Shown here piece by piece: positions 15,830 through 24,807 of a stretch of DNA of 60,760 bases. The notes under the pieces were generated by a model, which saw nothing but the letters and a program-made list of their open reading frames with translations, did not search any database and was not told the DNA's origin. Position 1 is the stretch's first letter; each line of letters starts with the position of its first letter. The DNA is from an uncultured Archangium sp. (lineage in GTDB: Bacteria > Myxococcota > Myxococcia > Myxococcales > Myxococcaceae). A program made the translations under genes and the position numbers. The stretch is taken from contig CAIVGN010000132.1 in assembly GCA_903905455.1 (NCBI GenBank), forward strand, positions 1-60,760. Direction: 5' to 3'.

Positions 15830-16228
15830 ATGACTCAGGCAGCCCCCCGAATTCCCGGCCGGATTCTCGTCATCGACGACGACCGTTCCGCGCGCCTCCT
15901 CCTCGAGCGGGTGCTCGTTCGCGCCGGCCACCAGGTGGTCCTCGTCGACAACGCCGAGCAGGGCCTCCAGGCCATCACCCAGGGGGGCTTCGACCTGTTG
16001 ATCACCGACAAGAACCTCCCGGGCACCGACGGTCTCGAGGTGCTGCGCCAGGCGCGGGAGAAGCAGCCGACGATGCAGGCCATCCTCATCACCGGCTTCC
16101 CCACCGCCGAGACGCGCACCCACGCCAACGATCTCGGCGTCTTCAGCTACGTGACCAAGCCCTTCGGCGTGCACGACATCCTCGACATCTGCGACGCCGC
16201 CATTCGCGCCCGGGGTACTGCAAGGTGA
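15830..16228 (+). CDS. single-domain response regulator (receiver)
   Basis: A 132-residue CheY-like protein with no output domain. The acidic pair is IDDD, the phosphoacceptor Asp is in ITDKNLPG, the switch Thr is in ILITGF, and the Lys is in TKPF. ATG 15830 follows a TATGCT hexamer by ten bases; ATG 15815 is also in frame but lies inside that hexamer. It is first in a five-gene operon ending with a histidine kinase, its likely phosphodonor. Confidence 0.9.
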   Translation: MTQAAPRIPGRILVIDDDRSARLLLERVLVRAGHQVVLVDNAEQGLQAITQGGFDLLITDKNLPGTDGLEVLRQAREKQPTMQAILITGFPTAETRTHANDLGVFSYVTKPFGVHDILDICDAAIRARGTAR

Positions 16229-16677
16229 ACCACCGGGTCGTCGTCATCGACGATGAACCGGAGGTGTGCGCGCTCCTGGGCAAGGTGTTGGTGCGGGCGG
16301 GCCACGAGGTCTTCAGCGCGCACTCCGGCGAGGCCGGGCTGGCGTTGCTCGAGCAGCACGAGGTGCACTGCCTGGTGGTCGACAAGCTGCTGCCCCAGAT
16401 GGGCGGGCTGGAGGTCATCGCCGAGGTGCGCCGCCGCTGGCCCCGGGTGGCCATCGTGCTGGTGACCGCGCACCCCGAGCCGTTCAACCTCGAGGCCGCG
16501 CGGCCCGAGGTGGTGCTCCCCAAGCCCTTCAAGACGCTGCAGGCCGTGGAGGACGCGGTGCGCGAGGCGCTGGAGGCGATGGAAGCCAGCGCCCGGAAGG
16601 ACCCGCTGACGAACCTGCGCGATCGCGTCGCGGCCGTGGTCGCGGAGATCGCCCCCGGCCGTCGCAAGCGGGAGTGA
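16225..16677 (+). CDS. second single-domain response regulator
   Basis: A 150-residue receiver protein starting at GTG 16225 inside a GTGA overlap with the previous stop. IDDEPEV, phosphoacceptor VVDKLLPQMGG, switch VTAH and KPF are all present. A 30-residue C-terminal tail with basic residues follows the receiver, with no known output domain. It is similar to the preceding receiver (for example LVRAGH and DK-LP), suggesting an old tandem duplication. Confidence 0.88.
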   Translation: MNHRVVVIDDEPEVCALLGKVLVRAGHEVFSAHSGEAGLALLEQHEVHCLVVDKLLPQMGGLEVIAEVRRRWPRVAIVLVTAHPEPFNLEAARPEVVLPKPFKTLQAVEDAVREALEAMEASARKDPLTNLRDRVAAVVAEIAPGRRKRE

Positions 16678-16681
16678 CGCG

Positions 16682-17887
16682 ATGATCCGGGCGCTCGGCG
16701 AGAGGGATCTCTGGCTGGCGGGCGTCTCGGCCCTCGTGGCCACCGCTGCGTTGACCCTGGCCTTCGGCATCGGCCGCACCCGCGACGACGCCACCACGCC
16801 CACCGTCGCCTCGGTGAAGCAGTCTTCCGGCGAGGTGAAGCTGCGCCCCGCGCTCACCCTGGGCTGGCGCGGGGCCTCGCGCGGCGTCGAGGTGCACGAC
16901 GGTGACGCGGTCTTCGTGCCCCCCGGGGCCGAGGCCACCATCGCCTTCCTCGACGGCACCGAGCTCTCCCTCGACGAGCGCTCGCTGGTGGTGATCGAGC
17001 GACCGCGGGCTGGCGTGCGCAACGTGACCCTGCGGCAGGGCTCGGTGTCCGGCCGCGCGGGCCGCGACGGGCTCACCCTCAACACCCCCGCCGGTGAAGC
17101 GCACCTCGAGGCGGAGACCGAGGCCCACGTCGAGCTGACTGGCAAGCAGCTGGAGGTCTCGGTCAAGAAGGGGACCGCGAAGGTGACGGGCAAGGCCGGC
17201 GGCCAGAGGGCCATCGCCCGGGGGCAGCGCGTCGCCGCGGCCGAGACCGGCACCACCGAGCTCGCCCCCTGGCCCGCGCAGCTGTTGCTGCCCGACGCCC
17301 AGGCGCGCGTGCCGTTTCGGGGCGAGCCTGCGCCGGTGACGTTGACCTGGTCGGGCGCGCTGGCCGAGGGGGCCAAGGTGCAGGTGGCGCGCGACCGGCT
17401 GTTCGCCTTCCTCGAGTTCGAGCTCCCCGCGGTGGGCGGCAGCGCCGTGGTCAAGCAGCCCTCGAAGGGCGTCAACTGGTGGCGGCTGGTCGACGCCGAC
17501 GATCGGCCGCTGTCCGAGGCGCGGCGCTTCACCTGCGCCGAAGACGTGGCCCCGGTGGCCATGTTCCCGCGCAATGGCGAGGTGCTGCTCGCGCCGCCGG
17601 GCACCGAGGTGGCCTTCGTGTGGGCGCCGCTGCCGGGCATCACCCGCTACCGCCTGGAGATCTCTCCCAGCCAGGGCTTCGAGCCGGTGACCGTGAGCCA
17701 GACGGTGGCCGGGGCCTCGGGGCGGCTCAAGCTGACGCTCAACGAGGCGACGTGGTTCTGGCGGGTGCGCGCCGAAGACGAGCTGGGCCTGGGCGCTCCG
17801 TCAGCGCCGCTGCGCTTCCGGGTGATCCACAAGGGCATCCCCGAGGCGCCGGAGTTGTTCAACCCCGAGATCGAGGTCACGCCCTGA
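16682..17887 (+). CDS. FecR-domain membrane-anchored periplasmic protein
   Basis: A 401-residue protein with an N-terminal signal anchor (LWLAGVSALVATAALTLAFG, residues 11-30). A FecR-like beta domain follows (about 40-165; VHDGDAVFVPPGAEATIAFL, LTLNTPAGEAHLEAETEAHV). The C-terminal half has FN3-like beta sandwiches with the WWRLVDAD and FWRVRAEDELGLG signatures shared with the next gene. FecR domains usually sense or relay outer-membrane signals to regulators. It starts four bases after the receiver gene. No sigma factor is nearby, so the partner is probably the histidine kinase downstream. Confidence 0.8.
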   Translation: MIRALGERDLWLAGVSALVATAALTLAFGIGRTRDDATTPTVASVKQSSGEVKLRPALTLGWRGASRGVEVHDGDAVFVPPGAEATIAFLDGTELSLDERSLVVIERPRAGVRNVTLRQGSVSGRAGRDGLTLNTPAGEAHLEAETEAHVELTGKQLEVSVKKGTAKVTGKAGGQRAIARGQRVAAAETGTTELAPWPAQLLLPDAQARVPFRGEPAPVTLTWSGALAEGAKVQVARDRLFAFLEFELPAVGGSAVVKQPSKGVNWWRLVDADDRPLSEARRFTCAEDVAPVAMFPRNGEVLLAPPGTEVAFVWAPLPGITRYRLEISPSQGFEPVTVSQTVAGASGRLKLTLNEATWFWRVRAEDELGLGAPSAPLRFRVIHKGIPEAPELFNPEIEVTP

Positions 17888-19980
17888 GGCGCGGTCGGCG
17901 CTGGCTGCTGGGCCTGCTGGCCCTCGTGGCCTCGGCTGCCGGGGCGCAGAACGCGCGCATCGTCTTGCGGTGGAAGGACGTGCCCGGGGCGTCGGCCTAC
18001 GAGCTGCAGATCGCCAAGGATCCGGCCTTCGTGGAGATCGTGCTGCAGACGCGCACCACCACCGCCGGCTACCGCTGGGAGCAGCTGCCCACCACCACCC
18101 ACTGGTGGCGGGTGCGGAGCTTCGATGGCGAGAGCCGGGCCAGTGAATGGAGCCCGCCGCGGACCATCGCCGTGGACAGCGCCATCCCCACCCCGGTCAA
18201 GCCGGCAGACGGTGCGCTGAGCCCGTGCGGGGCGACCGTGGCCTTCGAGCTCGACCCCTCGCCGCTGGTGAAGGAGTACCTGATCGAGCTGTCGAGCAAC
18301 TCCGAGTTCAACAGCTTCCGCACGCTGCGCTCGCCCGCGCCGCTCTTCGAGGTGCCGGGGCTGCCGGCGGGCGCGTGGTGGTGGCGACCGCGGGCCATCG
18401 ACGTCAAGGCGCGCACCAGCGGGCCGGGGCCGGTGCGGAGCTTCGCGGTGCGCATCGCGCCGCCGAAGTTGAAGGCCGTGGCCGACGTTCCGCTGGGCAC
18501 GCCCCAGGTGCAGCTGAGCTGGTCCGAGGCGGGGTGCGCCAGGAGCTACCTCGTGGAGGCCACGCAGGACGGGCGCGACAAGATCTCCATTCCCGCCCCG
18601 GGGCTCTCGCTGGCGTTCAAGGCCGGCGTGGCCGGTGAGTACAAGTGGCGCGTGGCGAGCGTCGACGAGCGGGGCACCGCGGGCGACTACAGCCCCGAGA
18701 GCGTGTTCCGGGTGCGGCTGCCGACGCCGAACAACCGCGCCGAGTCGATCTCCCTGCGGGCCGATCTCTCGTGGGGGCCAGTGCCCTCGGCCACGGGCTA
18801 CAAGCTCGAGCTGCAGCGCCAGGGCGCGAAGGGCCCGGAGAACGTCTCCGCGGTGACGGTGCCCGCGACCTCGTGGCGCTCGGCCGAGTTGCCGCCCGGC
18901 GAATACCGCTGGCGGGTCACCACCCGCGATGCGCTGGGGCACACCTCGTTGCCGTCCGACTACCGCACCTTCGTGCGCGCGGCCGGGGCCCCGGTGGCCC
19001 AGCCCGCGTGGCGCTCGCCCCTGGCCGACGTGGTGGTCGAGCCCAACGCCGACGTGGAGCTCTCGTGGTCCGCGGTGGCCGAGGCCCGCAAGTACGAGGT
19101 CGAGCTCGACGGCACGCCGACCCGGGTCCTGGGCACCAGCACCACCACCGGGCCGCTGAGCGAGGGCGCGCACGTGGTGCGGCTGCGCAGCGTCTCCGAC
19201 GGCTTCCGTTTCTCGGAGTGGACCGCGCCGCTCGAGCTCTTCGCCGGCCGGCCACCGGTGGCGCGCGCCGAGGTGTCGCTGGTGGGTGAGCTGGTGCAGG
19301 TGCGGCTGGTCGACGCCAAGGGGCGGGTGGTCCACGGCGCGACCCCGCGCTTCTCGGTGCGCGCTGGCGCCCTGGCCCCGGCCGAGCTGAAGGACGGCGC
19401 GTGGCTCGCCCAGTGGACGCCGCCGGCTTCCGGTGACGACCTGCTGACGGTCGACGAGCGCGACTTTCACTTCGAGCAGGTGCTGACGCCCTCTTCCGAC
19501 GCGACGTGGTCGGTGGCGGCGCGCGCGGGCGGCATCTTCAGCGGTGGCGCGGTGGCCTCCCCCTCCTTCGGCCTGGGGGGCACGGTGCGCCTGCCGTTCT
19601 TGCGCAAGCGCCTGGGCGTGGAGCTGCGCGCCGGGCTGTACCGCGCGGGGAGCTCCTTCGAGCTGGGCGGGGCGGTGATCCCGGCGCAGGCGTGGATGGT
19701 CCCGATCTCCGCGGTGCTGGCGTGGCACCAGAACGTCGGTGCCTTCCAGCTGAAGGCCGGCGTGGGCCCGGCGATTCAGTTGGCGTGGGTGCAGGTTGGC
19801 CGCGAGTCGGGCTTCTTCGGCATGCCGGGGGTCGAGGTGGTGGCCGCCGTGTCGCGGCGCCTGGGGCCCGGGCGGCTCGAGGTCGAGCTGAGCTTCCTGT
19901 ACGCGCGGCTCGACGTGCCCCTGGCGCGCCTGAACGCGGGCGGCGTGGGCGTCCGCCTGGGCTACGCTTTCGATTTCTAA
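17884..19980 (+). CDS. secreted FN3-like repeat protein with a C-terminal beta-barrel
   Basis: A protein of about 698 residues. Reading from CTG 17884, inside a CTGA overlap with the FecR gene stop, gives a textbook signal peptide (basic RRGRR, hydrophobic WLLGLLALVASAAG, cleavage after AGA). No ATG, GTG or TTG gives one. About five FN3-like domains follow, each with a strand such as YELQIAKDPAF and an HWWRVRSFDG-type motif. The last 150-160 residues alternate hydrophobic strands and end in GYAFDF, with terminal Phe, like an outer-membrane barrel. It probably links the outer membrane to the FecR protein. Confidence 0.75.
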   Translation: MRRGRRWLLGLLALVASAAGAQNARIVLRWKDVPGASAYELQIAKDPAFVEIVLQTRTTTAGYRWEQLPTTTHWWRVRSFDGESRASEWSPPRTIAVDSAIPTPVKPADGALSPCGATVAFELDPSPLVKEYLIELSSNSEFNSFRTLRSPAPLFEVPGLPAGAWWWRPRAIDVKARTSGPGPVRSFAVRIAPPKLKAVADVPLGTPQVQLSWSEAGCARSYLVEATQDGRDKISIPAPGLSLAFKAGVAGEYKWRVASVDERGTAGDYSPESVFRVRLPTPNNRAESISLRADLSWGPVPSATGYKLELQRQGAKGPENVSAVTVPATSWRSAELPPGEYRWRVTTRDALGHTSLPSDYRTFVRAAGAPVAQPAWRSPLADVVVEPNADVELSWSAVAEARKYEVELDGTPTRVLGTSTTTGPLSEGAHVVRLRSVSDGFRFSEWTAPLELFAGRPPVARAEVSLVGELVQVRLVDAKGRVVHGATPRFSVRAGALAPAELKDGAWLAQWTPPASGDDLLTVDERDFHFEQVLTPSSDATWSVAARAGGIFSGGAVASPSFGLGGTVRLPFLRKRLGVELRAGLYRAGSSFELGGAVIPAQAWMVPISAVLAWHQNVGAFQLKAGVGPAIQLAWVQVGRESGFFGMPGVEVVAAVSRRLGPGRLEVELSFLYARLDVPLARLNAGGVGVRLGYAFDF

Positions 19981-19993
19981 GAGGGGGCTTCAC

Positions 19994-21769
19994 GTGCGGT
20001 GGTCGCTGCGAACACAGATCGTCGGGCTGGTCGGGGCGATGCTCGTCGCGGCGATGGGCGTGTACCTGGCGCTCGCCACGCGGGTGGTGACCGCCGACAA
20101 GGAAGCCAGCGTCTACGACGTCAACGCGCTGGTCGCGGGCACCGTGGCCCAGCAGGTGGGGCGCACCGTCGACGGCATCGCCGACAAGCTGCGGTACTTC
20201 GGGCAGGAATACGAGATCACCCCCGGTGACGCCGAGCGCCGCGCGCGCAGCCTCTTCGACGCCGACGAGGCGGTGCTCTCGCTGGAGGTCTTCAAGCGTA
20301 CCGAGGGCGGCTTCGAGCGCTCGTTCCTCTTCGTGGACAACAAGCGGCTGGCCGAGCTGAACCTCACGGCCGACGACCTGACCGAGGCGCGCAAGCGCAC
20401 GCCGGCGCCGCTGGAGGCCGTGCAGTCGGCGGGCCTGGTGCTGCAGAACGCGTCGCTGGCGCCGGATCTCGCCCTGGTGCGGCTGAGTTCGGCGACGGCG
20501 GATGGGCGCGCGGTGGTGATCGCCGATCTCCGGCCCGAGTGGCTGCTCTCGGCCGTGTCCACCGGCCACGTCTACAAGGTGTTCCTCGTCGATCGCCTCG
20601 GCCGCGTGCTGGCGCACCCCGACGGCGAGCTGGTCATCAAGCGTGAAGATCTCTCGCTGCTCCCGGTGGTGAAGGACGCCCTGGGCGGCAAGCTGGCCCG
20701 CGGCACCGAGGAGTACGAAGCCAACGGGGTGCGCAAGGTGGCGGCCTTCGCGCGCGTGGAGAACGGCGTGGGCGCGGTGGTGGTGGAGGTGCCGCGCGAC
20801 GAGGTGTTCAAGGCCACCAACGAGTTGACACGGCGCTCGCTGCTCTTCGCCGTGGGCGTGGTGTCGCTGGCGCTGGTGTTCGCGGTGCTGCTGGGGCGTC
20901 GCGTGACGCGGCCGCTGCGCGAGCTGCAGCAGACGATGATGGTCATCTCCCGCGGCGAGTTCGGCGTCGAGGTGCCGGTGGCGGGGCCGACGGAGATCCG
21001 CTCGGTGGGCGCGGCGCTCAACGAGATGAGCCGAGAGCTGGTGCGCCGCAGCGAGCAGCTGCAGAAGACCAACGCCCAGCTGGTGCAGTCCGAGAAGCTG
21101 TCGGCGGTCGGCGAGCTGGCGGCCAGCGTGGCCCACGAGGTGAAGAACCCCATGGTGGGCATCGTGGGCTTCGCGCAGCTCGGCCAGGAGTCCGTCGACC
21201 ACGTGGAGATCCAGGAGTACTTCAAGCTCATCGAGCAGGACGCGTTCCGGGCGAACAAGATCCTCCAGAACCTCCTCGAGTTCTCGCGGCCGCCGGAGAT
21301 GGAGATCGAGGCGCTCTCGCCCAATGACGTGGTCATGGGCTCCATGGCGCTGTGCGTGCACCAGCTGCAGATGCAGGGCGTGAAGGTGGACACGGCGCTC
21401 GCCGAGGGGCTCCCGGCGATCCGCGGCAACTCGAACCAGCTGCGCCAGGTGCTGCTCAACCTGATGATGAACGCCGGCCAGGCGATGGACCAGTCGCCCA
21501 AGAAGCTGATCACCGTGAGCACCCAGACGGTCGAGGCGGGCTTCGTGGAGATCCGCGTGGCGGACACCGGCCCGGGCCTGGCCGACGACGTGAAGGACAT
21601 GCTCTTCAAGCCCTTCTTCACCACCAAGCGCCGCGGCCAGGGCACGGGCCTGGGGCTCTCGGTCTCGCGCACCATCATCGAGGCGCACCGCGGGCAGATC
21701 CGCGCGGAAGGGGCGCCCGGCGCCGGCGCGACGTTCATCATCCGGCTGCCGACGGCGAGCGGAGGGTGA
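19994..21769 (+). CDS. transmembrane sensor histidine kinase
   Basis: A 591-residue kinase. Transmembrane helix 1 (about 7-28) and helix 2 (281-301) flank a 250-residue periplasmic sensor region that looks like a Cache-type fold. A HAMP domain (about 302-355) and coiled coil follow. HisKA phospho-His381 is in SVAHEVKNPM; then come the N box NLMMNAGQAM, G1 VADTGPGL and G2 GTGLGLSVS. It has no receiver of its own, fitting the two receivers at the head of the operon. GTG 19994 has a strong GAGGGGGC ribosome site. Confidence 0.93.
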   Translation: MRWSLRTQIVGLVGAMLVAAMGVYLALATRVVTADKEASVYDVNALVAGTVAQQVGRTVDGIADKLRYFGQEYEITPGDAERRARSLFDADEAVLSLEVFKRTEGGFERSFLFVDNKRLAELNLTADDLTEARKRTPAPLEAVQSAGLVLQNASLAPDLALVRLSSATADGRAVVIADLRPEWLLSAVSTGHVYKVFLVDRLGRVLAHPDGELVIKREDLSLLPVVKDALGGKLARGTEEYEANGVRKVAAFARVENGVGAVVVEVPRDEVFKATNELTRRSLLFAVGVVSLALVFAVLLGRRVTRPLRELQQTMMVISRGEFGVEVPVAGPTEIRSVGAALNEMSRELVRRSEQLQKTNAQLVQSEKLSAVGELAASVAHEVKNPMVGIVGFAQLGQESVDHVEIQEYFKLIEQDAFRANKILQNLLEFSRPPEMEIEALSPNDVVMGSMALCVHQLQMQGVKVDTALAEGLPAIRGNSNQLRQVLLNLMMNAGQAMDQSPKKLITVSTQTVEAGFVEIRVADTGPGLADDVKDMLFKPFFTTKRRGQGTGLGLSVSRTIIEAHRGQIRAEGAPGAGATFIIRLPTASGG

Positions 21770-22167
21770 AGGCACGACAGCCCCGGTGCGCTCGAACGCC
21801 TGGCCGGCGAATGGTGGGGCGACGCACGCTCAGCGCTGGAACGAGGCGAACCTGCCCGGGGTGCGCACCTGGCCGTGCTTTGAACGTCAGGGGGCGTCGT
21901 CGTCCGCAGCGCCCCGGGGAAACCAGCGCGCCTGGGGACCGACGCCGATGAAGAGGTCGTTCACGCCCTCGCCACGATCCAACAACAGCGTCACGGGTCC
22001 GGCCACGCCGTGGTGTTGGCGCACCCGGAGCGCTGCGCGACCATCGAGATCGACGTCAGCCACGAAGGCAGCGGCCCCGCCTCGCCGGCACCGCACCGGA
22101 GCGCTCCTCTCGCCGGTTCGGACCCCCGTGCGTCGCGTCGGCGTGACGGGCCGCGGGGGGGCCCTCC
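21770..22167. other. 398-base gap containing a gene remnant
   Basis: No intact gene is visible. Plus-strand frames are Arg/Pro-rich shadows. The minus strand holds a fragment that looks like the end of an FG-GAP repeat protein (separate entry). GGGGGG at 22155-22160 is the likely ribosome site of the next gene. Confidence 0.5.
21887..22096 (-). pseudogene. possible remnant of an FG-GAP/VCBS repeat protein
   Basis: A 70-codon minus-strand frame contains VADVDLDGRAALRVRQ, then GPVTLLLDRGEG and FIGVGPQARWF. This is the Asp-rich calcium loop and following strand of an FG-GAP repeat. The frame continues upstream without a stop into the 5' end of the next gene but loses protein-like character. It is read as a decayed C-terminus. 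Confidence 0.35.
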
Positions 22168-24399
22168 GTGGCGCTCTCGGCCGGCGTCGTGCATTCTCCG
22201 GTCTTGCGCCGCTTCGTCCTCGCCCTGGGTCTGCTGCTCTCCTCTCGCGCCACGCTGGCCGCCGACGCCTGGGATGACCCGTTTCCCGGGGTGAGGCACC
22301 TCAACCGCACCGGTCCCTCGAATCTCAACATTCACGCCGTCGTCGTCGACCTCTGCGCGCCCGGCGTCTCGGTGCGCACCACGGCGTACGCCGAGAAGGC
22401 CCAGCGCACCTCGGCCTTTGCCTCCTCGGTGGGCGCGCAGCTGGCCATCAACGCCGACTTCTCGTGTCGCCCCGTCGACACCGGCCCGAACAGCCCCTTC
22501 GCTCCCTGCATGGGACACGTGCCCTACGTGACGTACGGCATCGCGATCCACGACGGTCAAGAATGGCCCGGCACGCTGACCCGCGACGCGTTGCTCGCCT
22601 TCGGCGCGGACCGCACGCAGCTGTTCGACAACGCCGAGATGCAGCCCTTCGACGCGAGCTGGATGAAGGAAGGGACAGGAGGGCATTTCTCGTCGGTCAT
22701 CAACGGCGCGGCCAATGGTTACGACTGCCCCATCGACCCGCGCACGGCGGTGGGCCTCTCGGCCGATCGCACCCGGTTGATCATGGTGGTCGCCGATGGT
22801 CGCAGCACCTGGCGCGGCATCACCTGTCGCGAGGCGGCCGACCTGATGGTCGAGCTCGGCGCCGATCGCGGCACCGGCCTCGACAGTGGGGGCTCGTCGA
22901 CGATGTGGTTCGCGGGCCGCGGCGTGCTCAACCACCCCTCTGACGGCACCGAGCGCGTGGTAGGCAACCATCTGGCGATCTACGCCACCGGCACGGGCGC
23001 TCCGGCGCACTGCGTCCAGCCGCCGACCACCGTCAACACCGCGGCCGTTCCCCCCACCGTCGCTGCGTTCGGGAGGCCGGGGCGCTTCAACGGGGTGACC
23101 CCGGTGCGCCTGTTCGACACGCGCACCCCCCCCGGCTCCGCCAACCTCTCCGGCGTGGTGCGTGACGCCGCCGGGCGACTCGCGGCGATGAGCCCGTTCT
23201 CGCTCGACCTCGCAGGGGCCTTTGGCGTGCCCGCCGACGCGACGGCCGTGGCGTTGAACCTCACGGCGGCCGACGAGGGGGCCGGTGGGTACGCGCGCGT
23301 GTGGCCGACGGAGCTCACCCAGCCGAATGTCTCGAACCTCAACTTCACCAACGTGGGGGCCATCACCAACACCGCGCTGGTCGGGCTCGGAACGCCAGGA
23401 CGCCTCTCGGTCAGCGCCAGCGCTCCGACCCACCTCCTCGCGGACTTGCAGGGGTACTTCGCCGCGACGGGCGCGGGCTTCATTCCCGCCACGCCGCGGC
23501 GCCTGCTCGACACGCGCTCGGACCCCGCCGGCAAGCTGCGGTCGCACGTGAGCCGGGTCATCATGCCGGCGAGCTCGCCTTCGCCGCACGCGGTGGCCTT
23601 GAACCTCACCGCGCTCGACGCGACCCTCGCAGGCTTCGTCACGGTGTACCCCTGCGACCAGCCAGTGCCCGCGGCGTCGAGCGTGAACTTCGCCGCGGGC
23701 CAGGTCATCGGCTCGGCGGTCATCGCCCTCATGGGGACGACCGGCATCTGCGCCGACGCGCAGGTTGACGTGCACCTGGTCGTCGATGCCATCGGCACGT
23801 TCGAAGCCGAAGGGGGGCTCGCCTTTCAGCCCGTGACGCCGGTTCGCCTGGTCGACACGCGAGAGGCGAGCAGCGCCTGGGTGGGGCGCACCATGCGCCA
23901 ATCACCGCTCGAGCTGCGGGTCGACCGGCTGCCGGGCCTGCCGGCGCGCACCGGCGCGATCTCGCTCAACGTCACGGTGACGGGCGCGGTCGATGACGGG
24001 TTCGTCACCCTCTACCCGTGCGCCGCGGGTCTCCCGTCGACGTCGAACCTCAACTACCGCGCGGGGCAGACCATCGCCAACGCGGTGCTGGTGGGCCTGG
24101 GTGATGGCCGGTTGTGTCTCAACAGCACGGGCCGCACGCACGTGGTCATCGACCTCACCGGCGTCTTCGTCGGGCCGCCGCCGGTGGTCGATGCGGGTTC
24201 GCCAGACTCGCCGGACGGCGGCCTTCCGATCGGCGGTGGCGCGGGCGGTGGTGGAGGAGCCGCGGGTGGTGGTGCCGCGCCGGACGACCCGGGGGCCATG
24301 ACCGGAGCCGGCGTGGCAGGGTGCGGCTGCGGCACGGGTCCGCTCGAGTTGGCGGGGCTGCTGACGTTGCTGGTTCGTCTGGTCCGCAAGCCCGGCTGA
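22168..24399 (+). CDS. secreted phosphodiester-glycosidase-domain protein with MYXO-CTERM-like tail
   Basis: A 743-residue surface protein. A signal peptide (LRRFVLALGLLLSSRATLA) precedes an N-terminal NAGPA-type phosphodiester glycosidase domain (about 50-275) with the signature LDSGGSSTMWFAGRG and a following NHLAIYATG. Three tandem repeats of about 125 residues follow, each opening with TPVRLFDTR, TPRRLLDTR or TPVRLVDTR and each containing a SNLNF/SVNF plus A-L-V-G-L strand. After a Gly/Ala/Pro linker the protein ends in GCGCGTGP, a hydrophobic helix and VRKPG, a MYXO-CTERM-like sorting tail. GTG 22168 has a G-rich ribosome site; GTG 22189 is also possible. Confidence 0.8.
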   Translation: MALSAGVVHSPVLRRFVLALGLLLSSRATLAADAWDDPFPGVRHLNRTGPSNLNIHAVVVDLCAPGVSVRTTAYAEKAQRTSAFASSVGAQLAINADFSCRPVDTGPNSPFAPCMGHVPYVTYGIAIHDGQEWPGTLTRDALLAFGADRTQLFDNAEMQPFDASWMKEGTGGHFSSVINGAANGYDCPIDPRTAVGLSADRTRLIMVVADGRSTWRGITCREAADLMVELGADRGTGLDSGGSSTMWFAGRGVLNHPSDGTERVVGNHLAIYATGTGAPAHCVQPPTTVNTAAVPPTVAAFGRPGRFNGVTPVRLFDTRTPPGSANLSGVVRDAAGRLAAMSPFSLDLAGAFGVPADATAVALNLTAADEGAGGYARVWPTELTQPNVSNLNFTNVGAITNTALVGLGTPGRLSVSASAPTHLLADLQGYFAATGAGFIPATPRRLLDTRSDPAGKLRSHVSRVIMPASSPSPHAVALNLTALDATLAGFVTVYPCDQPVPAASSVNFAAGQVIGSAVIALMGTTGICADAQVDVHLVVDAIGTFEAEGGLAFQPVTPVRLVDTREASSAWVGRTMRQSPLELRVDRLPGLPARTGAISLNVTVTGAVDDGFVTLYPCAAGLPSTSNLNYRAGQTIANAVLVGLGDGRLCLNSTGRTHVVIDLTGVFVGPPPVVDAGSPDSPDGGLPIGGGAGGGGGAAGGGAAPDDPGAMTGAGVAGCGCGTGPLELAGLLTLLVRLVRKPG

Positions 24400-24431
24400 T
24401 CGTTCCCTCGTTCAGGAGGGAAGGAAGACAC

Positions 24432-24444
24432 CCCTGCGACAGGG
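24432..24444. repeat. 13-base palindrome CCCTGCGACAGGG, copy 1
   Basis: CCCTG and CAGGG arms flank a CGA centre. The reverse complement occurs at 27470-27482, and a related CCCCTGCGGCAGG occurs at 24813-24825. Confidence 0.5.
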
Positions 24445-24807
24445 AGCGTCGTACGGGGCGTGGAGCGTCTGCGCCGCGAAGCCACGCCGACGACAGCCGC
24501 GCCCCCACCAGCACCGCCCGCAGCGGCCTGCGTCTCGCGGCCCGAAGGCCCGAGCCCTGGGCGCGCATGCCCTGGAGGAAGGCCTCGCGAAGCGCTCGGA
24601 CCTCGCCCTCGGTGCGCCCGGTGCGTTGCGCGAAGGTGGGGGCTCACCGCGCCAGAGACGAGGTCGACGAGGTCGTGCTGGTCCCATGACATGCGGGGCC
24701 TGAACCTTCCGAATCGGGAGGACCCCAGACCCCTGAACGTCAATTGGAACGAAGGAACGTTCTCTGGGCGACGAATGGGCGCGGTTCTCTGACGGTTCTC
24801 ACCGGCA

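Noticed and set aside
17647-19728. 693-codon minus frame opposite the FN3/barrel gene
   Set aside because: Arg/Pro/His-rich shadow; the plus strand has a signal peptide and repeated domains.
19538-21775. 745-codon minus frame opposite the histidine kinase
   Set aside because: It contains no recognisable motif and is an exact shadow of the kinase gene.
21786-22277. 163-codon plus-strand frame between the kinase and glycosidase genes
   Set aside because: No ribosome site or motif, composition of a shadow, and it overlaps the better glycosidase start.
24403-24422. Hairpin after the glycosidase gene considered as an intrinsic terminator
   Set aside because: The stem is only 7 bp and is followed by GGAAGACA, with no U run.
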